From positions 117,045,501 through 117,109,500 of the forward strand of contig CM059585.1 of assembly GCA_030407085.1 (NCBI GenBank): 64,000 nucleotides of DNA, written 5' to 3'. A model generated the notes under the pieces. That model was not told where the DNA came from and ran no database searches. It saw only the letters and a list, made by a program, of their open reading frames with translations. Positions 1-12,969 of this stretch are shown here, piece by piece. Made by a program: the position numbers and the translations under genes. Origin of the DNA: Trichopria drosophilae (lineage: Eukaryota; Arthropoda; Insecta; Hymenoptera; Diapriidae). Position 1 is the first letter of the stretch. Each line of letters starts with the position of its first letter.

Positions 1-779
1 TTATAAAGATTTGGTCAGCAATTATTATAAATAGACGGGAGATCACAATTACAATAAAGAAGTGTGACATCCCTCCATCCACTAAGTCCAGTAAAAGCAA
101 TCATTTTTTTATTACAAGTATCTTCATTCTTTCTGCAACTTATGTAAATATTTCACTAATTTATTTTTGGATTGGTACGCCATCTAGTATTTCATCAGGA
201 AACTAAAATTACAAACCGTTTAATTACTTTGTCAAAAAACATAAATGTAAGATGTTGAGAACAAGACCTCTTTGGGATAATATTTAAGAACGCATTTCTC
301 TAGATATAATTGGATAGAGTACTGAATGACTTCTTCAAGCGACATGCGATGGAGGGCCTGCAATAAATTTTACAACTTTTAACATCATATAGCCAAATTA
401 AATACAACTATTGTAAATTTTAAAACACAAAAATAAGAAAAAAGGAGACCCTATAGATGACTTTTAAAAATATTAATTTCAAAGAGACTTTTTTGCGGAG
501 ATTACCTTAAATTTATCTCATTTGACATTATATTTTTTCCATATAAAGTGGTCATTAACTTCGAGTTGGAAGTTTCTTACTGGAACATTAGGTGGCGTTC
601 GAATCCAAGAGTGAACTCGTGCAAACTTTGCCCCATGGATGCCGATTGATGGAAGATATTTAAAGTAATAGGGGCAATTTTTTATTATTTTGTAATATCT
701 TTTCCTTTCATAAGAAATGGCGACCATGTCACTATGCTACAAAAAAAAAACATTAAATAAATAAGAGCTTTTTATCTCT
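1..779. other. AT-rich tract without a recognised gene
   Basis: I see no gene. The only open frame of note is a 69-codon minus-strand frame at 518-727, with no recognisable domain. Bases about 555-680 resemble a segment at about 22,780-22,905 (listed separately). The rest is AT-rich DNA with short A and T runs. Confidence 0.55.
555..680 (+). repeat. Dispersed repeat, copy 1 (partner near 22,780)
   Basis: This segment can be aligned by eye with 22,780-22,905. Shared blocks include GTTCNAATCCAANAGTGAAC and, about 30 bases further on, GCCGANNNGATGGNA. The block GTTCGAATCC resembles an RNA polymerase III B box, so a tRNA-derived SINE is one possible origin. I could not find a convincing A box or an A-rich tail, so the repeat class is left open. 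The alignment is gapped and diverged, which suggests an old element. Confidence 0.35.
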
Positions 780-1031
780 AAATTCTTTGCGGTAAAAATT
801 CACTCTTAAACGGGTTAAAATCGAGTCACTCGACTGAAATAGTGAACGCCGACTTTGAAGTAGCGAAAATCACTCTGCCTAGAGTGAAAACTAACTCGGC
901 CTGAAGTAAAAGTTCAGAGTTTCCTCTTACTGAATCATAATTTACTCATAAACAGTGATAATTCATTCTTTCACTAGAATGGGCCAATTTTCATGCTATA
1001 AAAACTGAATTTTCACTCTAAGAAACTTAGA
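780..1031. mobile_element. Small inverted-repeat element (MITE-like), AGAGTGAAAA family, copy 1
   Basis: The segment is filled with the word TTCACTCT and its complement AGAGTGAA. Its right end (about 960-1,031) holds GGGCCAATTTTC, then TATAAA, then TTTTCACTCTAAGAAA. This matches the reverse complement of the left end of the element at 58,872-59,056, so the two are copies of one family in opposite orientation. The left end (TAAAAATTCACTCTTAA near 795) pairs only imperfectly with the right end. No open frame of useful size lies inside. This is probably a non-autonomous DNA transposon; the superfamily is not determined and no target duplication is clear. Confidence 0.5.
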
Positions 1032-4000
1032 AAATTTATTTGACATGTCTTATAGACTTAAAATTACATAAGGATTATAAAATGTTTGTTTAACAGCATT
1101 TCTGAGCACATTTTAAAACATACAAGAGCACTAAAGATGCAGTCCGTGATTTAAGTTCGGGTTAATCGTTTAGGTTTATTTCTTTATTTACTACAATAAT
1201 TAGAAAACGTTTCGTATTTCTTATAATTAAAGGCTGAAAAATGAATCTATAATTCTAAGGAACACAATTTTAAAGTATTTATTTTATAATAAGCTATAAG
1301 TTCTTAAAACTGACATGGGAGAGTTCTTAACGATCTCTTTCAGAACGGTTGCTGAGAAGCATTTCATCAGCATCAATGGATATTGAAGGATAAAATTGTA
1401 AGACATCTAAAGAGCTCCTGTGCATATCCTTTTCCTGTTTAGGTGGCATTAGAATATCTAACACGATGAATGGTAAAACTACAAAAATAAGAATTTAAAA
1501 CACTTTTATTTATCTAAAATGTATTTTACACCTAAAAATGAATAGTTATTTTGATTCTCAGAATACTAAGATTTAAATAACCGACACGTGGAAAACATAA
1601 CAGGTGAACAAAGCGCAGTGTAAAAAAACCGAAACGTCAAAAAGACGAAAGTCTATCCTCTTTTTTTCACCTTTCTAACGCTAGAAGACTTTAAAACCAA
1701 ACACTAAAGCCGTCCCTGATTTTAATCAAATATTGATGAAGTTATCTGATATTATGAGGATAAAAGAGCTTGTAGCCATATTATTTATTATCCTTGTGAG
1801 AAACTTTAAAACGATCATCAACTCATTGCGTTTATTAACCATTAAACTCATGCTTCTAAAGATGTTTGGTTACTTCATATTTGGGTTAGGATGCCACCTA
1901 GTGTTTCTCGAAGAAACGCCCTGTCCAAACACACAACTAATTTATTAACACATGAACATTCAGATTTTAAACCCAAAAAACATTATCGACGAACGACTAT
2001 AATAGATTAATCAATATACTATTAACGATTTATTTACACATGTGAAATACATTGGTAAATTTCGAATATATACCAAATGACCAACCCGTACCAATTTACT
2101 GCGAAATTCATTATATTACTTGTACAATTATACAAGTAAATTACAAGCGTAATTTAGAGCATCATGTCCGTTCATAATTGATCATTACGTATAATTGAAG
2201 ATGATTATTTCCAAATAGAATACAACTATTTCCCTTGCAGATAATATACACCTATAGAAATGCCCCAATGTACCAAACGTATTTTACGCGGATAACTTAC
2301 ACAATTAATACGAAACGTTAAATATGTAACGAATAAGTTTGCACGTCGCATAATACGGGTCACCACGTACTCTTTAAGCATAATTAAACCGATATTTCAT
2401 CGATTCGATTTCATTTACTGGAATTCATAAACGTCGTAAACACCAGTAATTAATCGATCGTGTCATTACCCGGTACGTAATGGAAGTATCTAAAAGCCGA
2501 CATAATTTACTCGCCGTTTATCCATTCGCAAAAACCAATTAACAATATAATTTACAATTTTCCCGTCGAGTACATGACCGTCGCAGAAAGCGCATCAAGG
2601 AATGTGAGAATCAAAATATAATTTACAACAATAATTTATAGACGCTAAATGGCTGGGGCTTGTCAAATAATGATTATCGCAACGAAAACGTTCGCAATAA
2701 TTAAAATATCTACCGTATAAAATCAATTTATATTCATTCTGAAGCCCTCGTAAATGCCCAAATGGCAGGAGCCTTGTTCGGCACGCGAATTACGCCCGAT
2801 AAATTCGAGGTTTTTGAATTAACCGGCCATGATCAGCGGGAGACTTCTCCAATAACGATGAGAAAATCGACTTCAGATTTCAAAAAAGTCCAGGATACTT
2901 GGTGTGATTTTTACGATCGAACCAGTCCAAAATATAAATAGCATCTGCATCGAAATAATTTCGCACAATTCGAGATAAAATTAATTTAAATGGAATATTT
3001 AGGTTATGTTGCCATTTTCATTATTGAAATTTCTCATTCAAAATTTGAACCAAATTTGAGAATTTAAATGTGAACGTCATCGCACGCGTCAGCTCCAAGG
3101 CGCATCACGACCGCCGTGGAGCAAACGTCGTACCACCGAACCCCGTATAAACTTTTACGACGCCGAGTTATAATTAACTTATTATTGCCGATCGTAAACG
3201 ATCGCATCCACGGGATAATAATATGCCGTAAATACTTTAATGAAGAGAGACAACCTCGAGAATCCATGGCTTGAGTTCGACTTATTTTCGCGAAATTTGG
3301 AATATATTTTCACTTTTAATTAATGCAACGATGCGTGTTCCATGGACATTACGCGTGACGGTGTTTAGGCCAAGTGTGCAATTTATAATAAAAGTGGACT
3401 GTAAATAAGAGACAATAATTATTTTATTGTTGCGTGATACATGAAACGCGTCTTGATATCGAGATTTTGGTTGTTAATGCGACACGGCATCTCGTTATGA
3501 TTTTTATTTTAAGAGGTTGAAAAATACTGTGGTATGGTTAATTTTAATTGGTGGAGTGATGAGTATTTTACGAAATAAATATGGACATGTTTGATCTCCT
3601 TTTTATGGCTCAGAGATTTTCTATTAAGTTGATGGTATGGATAATTTTAAATTTATGTTTTATATTGCATTTTGCTAAAAGTAGGTTTTACGTACCATTT
3701 TAGTGCATAAGAAAGTAGCAGCGAATCCTAGCTGAATATTAAAGAACTGCTCAAACGTTGATAGAGTGTTATTATTGGCAAAGTTTTCATTACAAACCAC
3801 ATCATTTATTCTGGATATGTGTAACGTTTTTCGATTACAAAAAATAGGTGGTTTACTTGGAAAACTCAATAACCTGAAAATGAAACAAAACTTCCACAGG
3901 TCCAACTGGAATGTCACTATATGCATAATTGAGTTTAATGCACATTCGCGTTGCTTTCAAAGACAAAAATTATTTTTAGCTTATTGACTATTTTTACCAC

Positions 4001-5499
4001 TATATTTCCGATGAGCATCTCAAATTACATAAATATATGAAGTTGCAAATAAATTGCACGTCATCAGTAGTCGGAAATCAACCCTTATTTTCATCACTTA
4101 AAACGTAATATGTAACGAAATTTTAAAAAAACTTATACTTTTGTTAGGTGTCTGCAATAGTGTTGATAAAATTTTGCTTTTTCGGATTACGATTCAATGT
4201 GTCAATTATATTATTTAGTTCGCCATTTACGTAGGTGAACAAGGTTTCATTGATAGTAGAAAACAATTTATTTATGAAGTACTTTCTGGAGAAAAAATCC
4301 TAGTCAGAATCGACCCAATAGAGAATTATGTGTTTTAAACTCACCTTTTTTTAAGTTACATATATGATGCCACGATTTGTTGATCTGAATTACCACTTGT
4401 ATCACGTAGGACTACTCCTTCCGTTCAGACTGGTCTATTAATAGTTCATCATCGATTTTTCTGGCAAAGTTACAGCTACTATGAATTATGACATATATGC
4501 CAACAAACAAATGTGCATTCATATTACTTATTTGAAGCCTAAATAATTCGACTTGATAATTTCAGTGACAATATATATCAGAAATATTTTAAGAAACTAA
4601 AATAAACTTATTTTTAGTGACAATAACGCCATAGTATAGTTGTCGTTTTAAGATTTTAGTCCAATCACACAGAGAAAAATGTTATTAGGAATTTTACAAT
4701 TCCAGACTTGTATAACACAAAAAATTACTGGATTTCTGTTATAAATTTTACTGTAAAAAGTTATGAATATTTGAAGAACTTATAGTAATGTTTACCCTAA
4801 AAAATGGCAATGGTTCTCATTCTGCAAATCAGTATCAACATTACGGTAACAAATGGAAAATTTTGAACAAAATTATTCTCTGCATAAGATGCAACATTTA
4901 CTGTAAACTACAGAACTACAGGTTTCTAAATTCTGATACGACTCGAACGTATCATGGCCGCGAAAAATTTACTGAAATATTGTTTAGTTTTGTTTACAAT
5001 TTATCGTTTAAAATACTATATTTAAAAAATAAAAGTCTATATCGAAAAATGTCTTAGATACAAAAATAGTATAGTCCATTGTAATCAATAATTAAATTTT
5101 ATAATATTTATTTAACTACACAATAGATATAAGCCCTGATACTTGGCTTATACTCTACAATATTACATTTTGGTATCAAGAACATCTATTTAGTTTTTTC
5201 CCCATTCTCCATTTGCTGCATTTATGTCTATATTCTACCATCCGCCTCACCTTTTGGCAATGAATTATTGATGTTTAATGATTTCGAAGGTGTGCCGTTA
5301 GCGAATAGCTCACTAGGAATTTTTGACGATAAATCTCAGGTCGCCAGTTAGTACTTTTGGACAAAGGCGTGCGACGAAATGAACGTAGCACCACAAAGGG
5401 AATAAATAATAATTATTTATGCCTTGTATAAGGATGACTCGCACACTTAACAAGTATGCGTTAATGTACATAAATATTAGTTAAAAAATAACTACAAAT
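1032..5499. other. Unique AT-rich DNA, no gene recognised
   Basis: I see no gene, RNA gene or clear transposon. Frames here are at most about 90 codons and lack recognisable motifs. Between about 2,000 and 3,300 the sequence is AT-rich but keeps many CpG dinucleotides, unlike the flanking A/T runs. A weak inverted pair (CAGAGAAAAAT near 4,674 and ATTCTCTG near 4,875) was noted but is too short to call an element. Confidence 0.5.
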
Positions 5500-7620
5500 T
5501 TCAGTACAACAAAAATTTGTTATTCCCAACAAAACTCGTTGAAATTCGACATTTTACATGTAAATACGAGGCTGATACGATGCAAACGAGCACAATATGG
5601 AGGCGACCGAGTGTTACAGTTTCTCGCGTCTCGCCCAAAATGCGACGCAGTCCCCTCTGCATGGAGCTAATAGTATCAACCATATTTGCACCTCGAACCC
5701 CTGTCTCTGTCATTGACACCCCGACCTACACTCAACACTCCCAACACCTACGTTCGTCTCGTCATGAGAAAGAGAGCACCATGATGTAAAGGTTCGCGAG
5801 GCCACACCCCGTTCGGCGGGATGTGACCTAATTGTGACTTATGATACCACTAATAGAAACCTGCGGAACACTCTTTCTTTCGGTGCATGTCCGATACCCC
5901 CGAATTCTAGGCAAACGTTCTTTTTTATTTCCAAATTTACAGCCGTTGATTCTGCCTCCAGAAGTACCATGTGTCATTTTGAGGTTCTCGTTGTTACATT
6001 GTATACGCCATTTAGATACAATGTATATCGAATGCTCGATTCCATGCAAAGTTTGCAAAAGAAATATGGCATGCGTACTATTATCAAAGTCAAGAAAAAC
6101 TGACAGGGTTACAATTTCCGACGTTCTTTTAGCCCACCGACCATATTTAACGACCGGTTACTTTTTTGAAGATTGCGTAATAGAGAAAATTCAGTTGCAA
6201 AGTTGTGAAGTGAAATCAATGGTTGTCTTACAATGTATGCCTTTCGGAATTTTCGGGCTGACAGTTGGAACGCACTTCATTCTCTTCTTTATCGGATGAC
6301 ACGGAGTCGCGCGCATTTAAGACATAACGGCCGTGGCATGCATCCACGAGTCTTCGAACGAAGAAAACGAACATGATGACATCGACAAGAAGAGCAACAG
6401 AGACGGGAAAAGCTGAGTTACGATGCCTCTTGTTTCTGTTCGCGAAGAAACGACAGGTGCACGACTGCGCCACCCAGCTGCCGCCTTCGTCCGGATATCA
6501 GTCATACACCACCCGAGAACTCTTCCGCCAATGCACAATCGTGTTCCTTCTGGACGTTACACAGGTGCTCGTGTGTGCGTGTAAAGGTCAGTGTTGCTAC
6601 TTTCCAACGATGCTCCTGTCGATTAACTTCTCTCGAACGCAACAATTGATTGCCAATTTGTTTCAACAAGTCCGTTTGAAACTCCTCGTAAATATTCTGG
6701 ATCTGATCTACGACCACTGCTCTAATGACAGGAAGAACAATATTTACTGTTTCCGCTATTATCGATGTGTCAACAACGACAAATATATTGCTCTTCATCA
6801 ACATCATTTCAAACGACCACCATTGCCTCAAATTTATTTTGAGGAGTAATATTCTATTTAGAAAAGCCATTCGGTAGATAAGTTTGTCGAGAAGGTACGA
6901 AAAATCTGGGTTCATCGACCACGTCGTCGGGAAAATTCGGGAGAAGAAAAGGAAAGAGTGTGATACGGGTAAACGAGAGTATATGTCGTTAATCCTTTGA
7001 TTTTTGGCTCCCCCAACGTCTCAGTCTCCCCCGAGGGATGACACGGGTGAATGCATATCCCGTCAAGGCGCGACTGAATATCAAAACCGCTATTTATAAC
7101 GACTCTGAGCGTAGCCAACTCGCAACGCGCGCGCACCCGTGGTATTCGTTCACACGCGTGCATCTACAGATGTTCGTCCGGAGGCATACATGTATGTAAT
7201 CCGGCTCACAAGAACACGTTGGGATGACCGCTCGTCATATTTGCATATAGAGAGTATTAGCTAAGGGAAATAGAAGGCGAATACGTGACAGACACGTCCG
7301 CGTCTTTCCGCGCCACCCCCGTTGCTAAATTTCCCCATCGAGCGATCCTGAAAGGCGATTCTTCTACAGGAGGTGTGGACGGCTACTATCACGGCGTCTC
7401 ATTAATAACCAGAACGATGAGGTAGCCACCCGTTCCAGCCATGATGCCCGTATATCCGTCAACTAAACACGCGCCTAATGATCCTCGAATGTCGTCTGAA
7501 AGACGCGAACGTGTCGTGGTCTTATCAGTTTTTGACTTTGTTGCTCTATGCCATCCTGAATGACGATAACGTGTCAACGTCTATTTATTTACACATTTTG
7601 CAGCTTCACCAAATTTAGAA
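5500..7620. other. GC-richer, CpG-containing tract with unassigned open frames
   Basis: Composition rises relative to the flanks, most clearly at 6,900-7,600. The longest frames are 5,841-6,299 (+, 152 codons), 6,373-6,849 (+, 158 codons) and 6,502-6,915 (-, 137 codons). The last two overlap in opposite directions, and none shows a domain, signal peptide or family motif that I recognise. An exact POU octamer in reverse (ATTTGCAT) lies at 7,239-7,246. The tract could be conserved regulatory DNA or contain an old, unrecognised coding relic. I cannot tell which from sequence alone. Confidence 0.35.
6502..6915 (-). other. Unassigned 137-codon open frame, doubtful as a gene
   Basis: This minus-strand frame has a protein-like composition: hydrophobic beta-like runs (NIFVVVDTSIIAETVNIVLP) followed by a polar stretch rich in E, Q, R and K. 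It matches no family I know. A plus-strand frame at 6,373-6,849 covers nearly the same bases, so at least one of the pair must be chance. I see no clear splice acceptor or donor framing it as an exon, and no transposase or reverse-transcriptase motif. It is kept only so that it can be searched. Confidence 0.15.
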
Positions 7621-7938
7621 AATCGGCATTCCGTTGCATCGCCATTTTTAATTGTACATGGGATTAGGCCGACGGGTCTAGGGGTCCAACACTGAAGGAG
7701 TAGCATGATATCAACTCCGGTATGGGCCGACAAATAGGACTTGGTTGGGTCTAGTTATATACTCTCAGATACTTATATAAAGAATTGTTTGGTGAAGTGG
7801 TTGATTGATTAGAGACTATTTTTTTTCTAATCTACCGGAGGACCCAGATCTCACAAAGAAAATTTTGCTTCGCGCGAATAGAATTTAAAGGCTTGCATGG
7901 AAAACAGGTTGGTTGAGCTGCTTCACTCGAGATGGCAC

Positions 7939-8346
7939 GTCATGTAACTTTGATATTGGGAACAAATAACTCCCAAAGCGGATTACATCCAAGCTCAGGG
8001 ATTTGACCGATAATGATTGGTAACAAATAGCTCCCAACATCAATGATTAACAGCCCCAAATGGAAGACACGATATCTTACCACTCATTTGTAACGCATCT
8101 GTCACTTTTAGTGCCTCTGAGCAACCAACTTCATTTCCGCATTGTTCACAAGCTGGTTTTACAATTGTTCAAAAATGCTATAACAATGTTAATGCTTCTA
8201 GAATTTGAAATCTTAACGATAGTTGTATTCAATGGAATCGCTGCTTTCTTGACGCTGTCTGTAATCGTATGTCTATGGTTGGTAAATCGTGCACAATTCC
8301 AGAGAACATGATCTACGTCTTGGAAGCATGGGTACGTCAGTATCAT
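7939..8346 (-). mobile_element. 3' end of a non-LTR retrotransposon (R1/LOA-like), truncated
   Basis: On the minus strand a frame ending at 8,146 carries the Cys/His region and C-terminal tail typical of ORF2 in R1/LOA/I-type elements. The bases below it (to about 7,940) would be the 3' untranslated region. That region contains two direct copies of a roughly 23-base motif, GGGAACAAATAACTCCCAA at about 7,957 and a GGTAACAAATAGCTCCCAA version at about 8,022, read on the plus strand and about 65 bases apart. No poly(A) tail or target duplication is obvious. The RNase H and reverse-transcriptase parts that should lie above 8,346 are not readable, so the copy is 5'-truncated or heavily decayed. 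Confidence 0.55.
8146..8346 (-). pseudogene. Non-LTR retrotransposon ORF2 C-terminus (fragment)
   Basis: The 66-residue frame reads QDVDHVLWNCARF near residues 9-21, which fits the DxxHxLWxCPxF signature that follows the RNase H domain in R1/LOA-type ORF2 proteins. The tail (IPLNTTIVKISNS, then IVIAFLNNCKTSL and stop) also fits the usual end of these proteins, a short hydrophobic helix ending FLxxC. A full ORF2 is around 1,000 residues, so only the last few percent remains. The first cysteine of the knuckle is present but the upstream half is not recognisable. Family assignment rests on these motifs only. Confidence 0.6.
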
Positions 8347-10500
8347 AATTAAAAGAAAAGGTATAATTCTTTGTCAGTATCTCAGATTATGTCAAATGAC
8401 GCATCCAAGTCCTATTTAGCGTCCAAGATGGAGTTCTTGTTAGACTAATCCTTCAGTTGTTTGGAATCAGATACCAGACTAGATCTGACGGACTAAGCAC
8501 ATGCATGTTTGAAAATGGCTGTGCAACAAAATGTGCATTTTATGTGGGATAATCAAGTGAACGCTATCAACTATTCCCTTAGATTGCACAACTGTTTGTT
8601 AGTTAACCTCAACAATTTATTTAGGAGGTGCTAAAAGGTCTACCCGTTTAGTTGTGCTACTTTATTCCTCTCAAACAGTAACAAAATGGGTGGGGAGCCT
8701 TAAGGTGTATAGTGATGTGCGACATGAGGGAAATGAATGAATGTTGAGGAATTTGATCGATAACTGGAAGTGCTATTTGTTTATAGAAAAACTATTAAGT
8801 TGGAATGAAGAATTAAGTGGTTGTTCCATCCATGCACTTTATGTATCCGAGGTTAGGCGATGTATTTGTTGGAAAAACTGATTAACATTTTAACTAACCA
8901 AGGAAATAATTACTCTAACCAACAAGTCCATTGCATTTAGTTATTCCGACTGATTATTCTGGTCTAATTAATAATATATCCTAACAAAATTTCTTTCTAC
9001 AATTAAGATTAGCTGCCGAAAAGATTCGTTTCGTTTCGTATTTAAAGGCGACCCTGTTCGCTATCATTCATTTATAGTAGATAATACCAATCCATGCTAT
9101 TTCCAATCTAGTTTTAGTGAAAACTGCAGACAGATCCAGGCGAAGTAGAACTCTTTAAAACCACAACCAAACAAATATTATAAGTTTTCCTGTAACTCAC
9201 AAAGCTTAGAAGCATTGGAATTAGTTGTTTGAAACTGATGTCAGTCACGAGATGTTGCATTATTTAAAATTATTTCTAACAATTGCGTTTTAAGTACTGC
9301 ACACTTGGTTTTTGAAGATACAAACATAAATTTCTCATATGATTTCATTAATAGAACGTAGCGCGGTTATCTTTTAACTGAAATGGTCCGCGAGATTTCT
9401 GACACCAACTTTGTTGATACGTCGGTAAATAACGTTCGCAGTTCAATGGGCGGAGAAAGACGGTCGCGGCTGATAAATTACGAAAGGAGTACGTCACTCT
9501 GGTGTATAAGTCATTAATTATAACGCGACGACGCGTAAGGGGGCGAGTCTGGACGATCCGTACTCCTGGCGTCTCTCGGACATTCATACGTTTCTATTTC
9601 ACGTTTCTAGGTTCTACGTTGGACTCACACGGCTCGTTGAGCTTTGTTGCATCAGCTGCTACTACTGACATGTTCGTAATGATTAGTATAATCGTCGTCT
9701 TACGTCGTCTTAAATGTATGCTATTTAATCGTGCTTTGTATTCCAAAGGTTCACGAAGGTGTCGGATAGACCAGGTCCAGTGTTGGTTTTGCACTTCCCG
9801 TAACATTCCTAAATATCTCAAAATAGCTATGCATTTAAATAAGGGATTACTAATAATAAAATAAAAGTTCATCTTTTATGCAAAATTCAATATCAAAAAG
9901 GATTTTCCCAACATGAGCTAAAGCTACGACAAAATTTGTGTAGTAATGAAACGAGATGGAAAATTGTACGTAATTCTAGGTTAATACGCTTGAGAGGTTT
10001 CATATCGTATGAATAAAATATCGAGATCTACTTCAGATTTCGGAATAGTATTCATAGCAAGCATATATATGTTAGTATATAGCAAATATGCTGGATTTAG
10101 ATCTCGAGTCAAGCGAGTGGGATAAATCGGAATAACACGCATCAAGTCCATGGCGTTTCCCGACAACCAACGGCTCGAAAAGGGGTTGATGAATGATTAG
10201 AGATATTAATATTACTCTCTTCAGAAGGGTGTAAATTTCAGAGAGGATGATCGTGTTCTTGCGTTTCGGCCTTTGCGTACCAGCCATCCATTTGAAGTAT
10301 CTTTGATCCCTAAAATTTCGAAAATGTATGAGAATTTTACTCCCATATTAATTTATGACATAAACATAGAATGTACGCTAGTTCCCTTGAATAAATTACT
10401 TGTCTGCTTTTTTACAGGAACGAATTTCTCCCCTTTTAAAGTTTAAATTGTGACGCAATATAAATGATAAGTTAAACAATAAAAAATAATGCAATTTAAT
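8347..10500. other. No gene recognised; short GC-richer patch at 9,350-9,620
   Basis: Mostly AT-rich DNA with no readable element. The part nearest 8,346 may be decayed retrotransposon, but I cannot align it to anything. Bases 9,350-9,620 are richer in CpG and contain overlapping short frames on both strands with no known motif. Confidence 0.45.
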
Positions 10501-10559
10501 TCGATGAGACAAACGAATTGTATTGTGCAAAGTGTTGTATGTACATCCGTTTGCTGAAT

Positions 10560-10905
10560 ATCCCGATGTCATGAGCGAACGAGCGAATCTCGATCTCTCG
10601 ACCCGATTCGCGAGCCGTGCCAAACAACACTCCGCAGCACGGGGTAACGAAGAGACTCCGCAAACTAATTCTAATCTGGCGGTACCGACAAATCGCTTGC
10701 CATAAATCCACGACTAAGAAACCAGCGCCAAGACGTTTCGTAATCGAAGATAACCCAGCACCCGCCTCTTTCGCTCTCCATCCCTCTCGACCCTTCCTCC
10801 ACCTCCCTGTCTTTCTTCTCGTCTCTGTCTGCTTGTCGCACTCTTTAGGAACCCTTACTCGCACTCCCTCAATCTTGAGTGCTTCTTCTCTCTCACTCTG
10901 TTAAG
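10560..10905. other. GC-richer island with a pyrimidine-rich tract
   Basis: Bases 10,560-10,740 are CpG-containing. From about 10,755 to 10,900 the plus strand is strongly biased to C and T (repeats of CTC, TCC and CTT). Two opposite open frames (10,496-10,864 minus, 10,617-10,904 plus) are by-products of this bias and look low-complexity. No gene is supported. A regulatory or structural role is possible but unproven. Confidence 0.35.
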
Positions 10906-11619
10906 AAACCGAGGAAGGAACTATCACGAGGCGACCTAAAGGCAGGCCTCGAACCTTGAGGGGGATGACGTCTTGTCTGATTCATGAGATAAATCAGAGA
11001 TCTCTTTGGGAAGCAAAGACAGGTAGTGTGTGAGAGAATTTCAGTCAAGGAACGTGGGAAATGTTGATAAGAAATTTTCTTGTTAGATAAATAGCGGTTA
11101 TCTGATCAGTTATCAAGGTTGGGGAATTTTCGAAAATTTTAATACAATTGCTTTTATCAAGTTCATGTCTTGTCATAACATGTTTAAGGCTAAACTAGGA
11201 TGGTTTGTTGACAGTTCATACTTCTGGAAGAAATCGAAAACCATGTACTTCTGAAGGATCGTCTCAAAATGATTGCAGATAACTGGAGTACCTTCTTGAT
11301 CAAACGTCTGGAAGAGCTTCGATTTTGATTGAGTTGTTGATGTTCACGGCTTGATTCGATACCGAACTTTGTTTATAGTTGCAGTTCCTTACATGCATAG
11401 CATCTGATCACAAATAGATCTTGAGGAGTGGAGACAAATAAGTTTGGGAGTCCGACCAGGATCGCTTTCTTGGAAATAAGGAACACCAATCAATATGGTG
11501 GTGACCTAGAGCTGGATGCAACATATATAAAAAATGTCTGCTCGATGAATCAATGACGAAACAATTGTGTTCCGCTTTGGTCACGAACTGGGACAATGGA
11601 GCATGGACAAAATACTGCA

Positions 11620-12130
11620 GGTATCATTTCGAGAGGACGAGTCGGAGAGTCCAATTTAAACAAAGACGAGCCCCCGGTCGGATTGCTCGCGCGAACGTAA
11701 TTCCCATCCTTTCAACGGGCGACGTAACGCGTATATCCATTCTCGAATGACCCGTCTTTCTCTTTCTTCGTCTGCTCCCCGTTATGTGAAGCTCGGGAAT
11801 TAATCTATGCCGACAGTGGTAATAATAAGGAAATGTTTCAATCCCGATGATGTATGGACTATGGACATCGAGGACGGACGGAATGGGACACGAAGTTTCG
11901 TTGTTCCGGGACGAACAATCGAGGAAACCCTTCGCGTGCAGGACACGTAGTGGATTCGCTCGTCTCGGCGAACGACGATTCGCATTACGTTCCATTTTTA
12001 ATTAAACGCCCCTCCTCCCGAGTGTTAAAATAACTCGATATTTCCGCAAATCCGAAGGTGGACGTTCGGTACCGAAGATTTAAATTTTATCCGACGGATC
12101 GGGAGGATTTCCAGCGTTCGAAATTAAAAG
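11620..12130. other. GC-richer, CpG-containing island
   Basis: CpG is frequent here (several CGACG, CGCG and TCGCTCG words) against an AT-rich background. The minus frame at 11,624-11,995 (123 codons) has no recognised domain. I see nothing else. It could be a conserved non-coding element. Confidence 0.3.
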
Positions 12131-12969
12131 GTAATTCGCGGTTCGACTGGCTATTGCCTTTCGTCAGATGTATTTATTCAGGATCAAACCATATCATTTA
12201 CCCCTTGAATAATCGTACAATTATGAAATTGATAATAATTGAAGTGGTCGATAGAAAAATGGTTATAGAAACCAACGATTTCTAAATTACGTACCAGATA
12301 CGAAACCTCCAATTGATAACACCATTCTAGACAAATTGCATACAATCATTTTCAGGCGTCATTTTTGCACTTCAATGACACCGAGGGTGGCGTAATTCCA
12401 CACCGATCGTAACAGCAGTACGAGCTCACGCACCCGTTCCGCTAACGCCATTCGTCATCGAAGGGGTTATCATTCGAGGGTAATGACGTATATTCGTATT
12501 TATTAATTACCTATACGAAGAAGTTCTCCTATACTAACTGAGGCAATTAGCTGGAATGGCTTTGCTGTCTAGTATTTTATCATCTTTCCATTCTAAATAG
12601 AATTTACTCCGTTTTGGTGCGACTTGTCTATTCGCGCGAGGGCGTCGTATTACTGCCCTCAACGAGACACGCAATCGACCCTTTCCTTCGATAGCATTAT
12701 TAGAATAAGTAGCAGGTAACTGAAGTTGAATTGACGCTACGCGACACGAGTGCAATATCAATCATATAAATAATTCGAGAAAATAATATCGCTATAGCTA
12801 TAATTTATTCCAGTAGGTATATCTATTTGACTCGCCGACTAATAGACTACAGTCGATTCTTAATGTTTCTTGTGAAACAAGTAATAATATTATTTATTTT
12901 TATTTTTAAGGTTTTATAAAATTCACAATATATACATTCTATCAATCTATCACCTTCTGACATGTTTAA

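Noticed and set aside
4674..4886. Small inverted-repeat element with CAGAGAA ends
   Set aside because: Only about 10 bases pair, with mismatches and no target duplication; indistinguishable from chance in AT-rich DNA.
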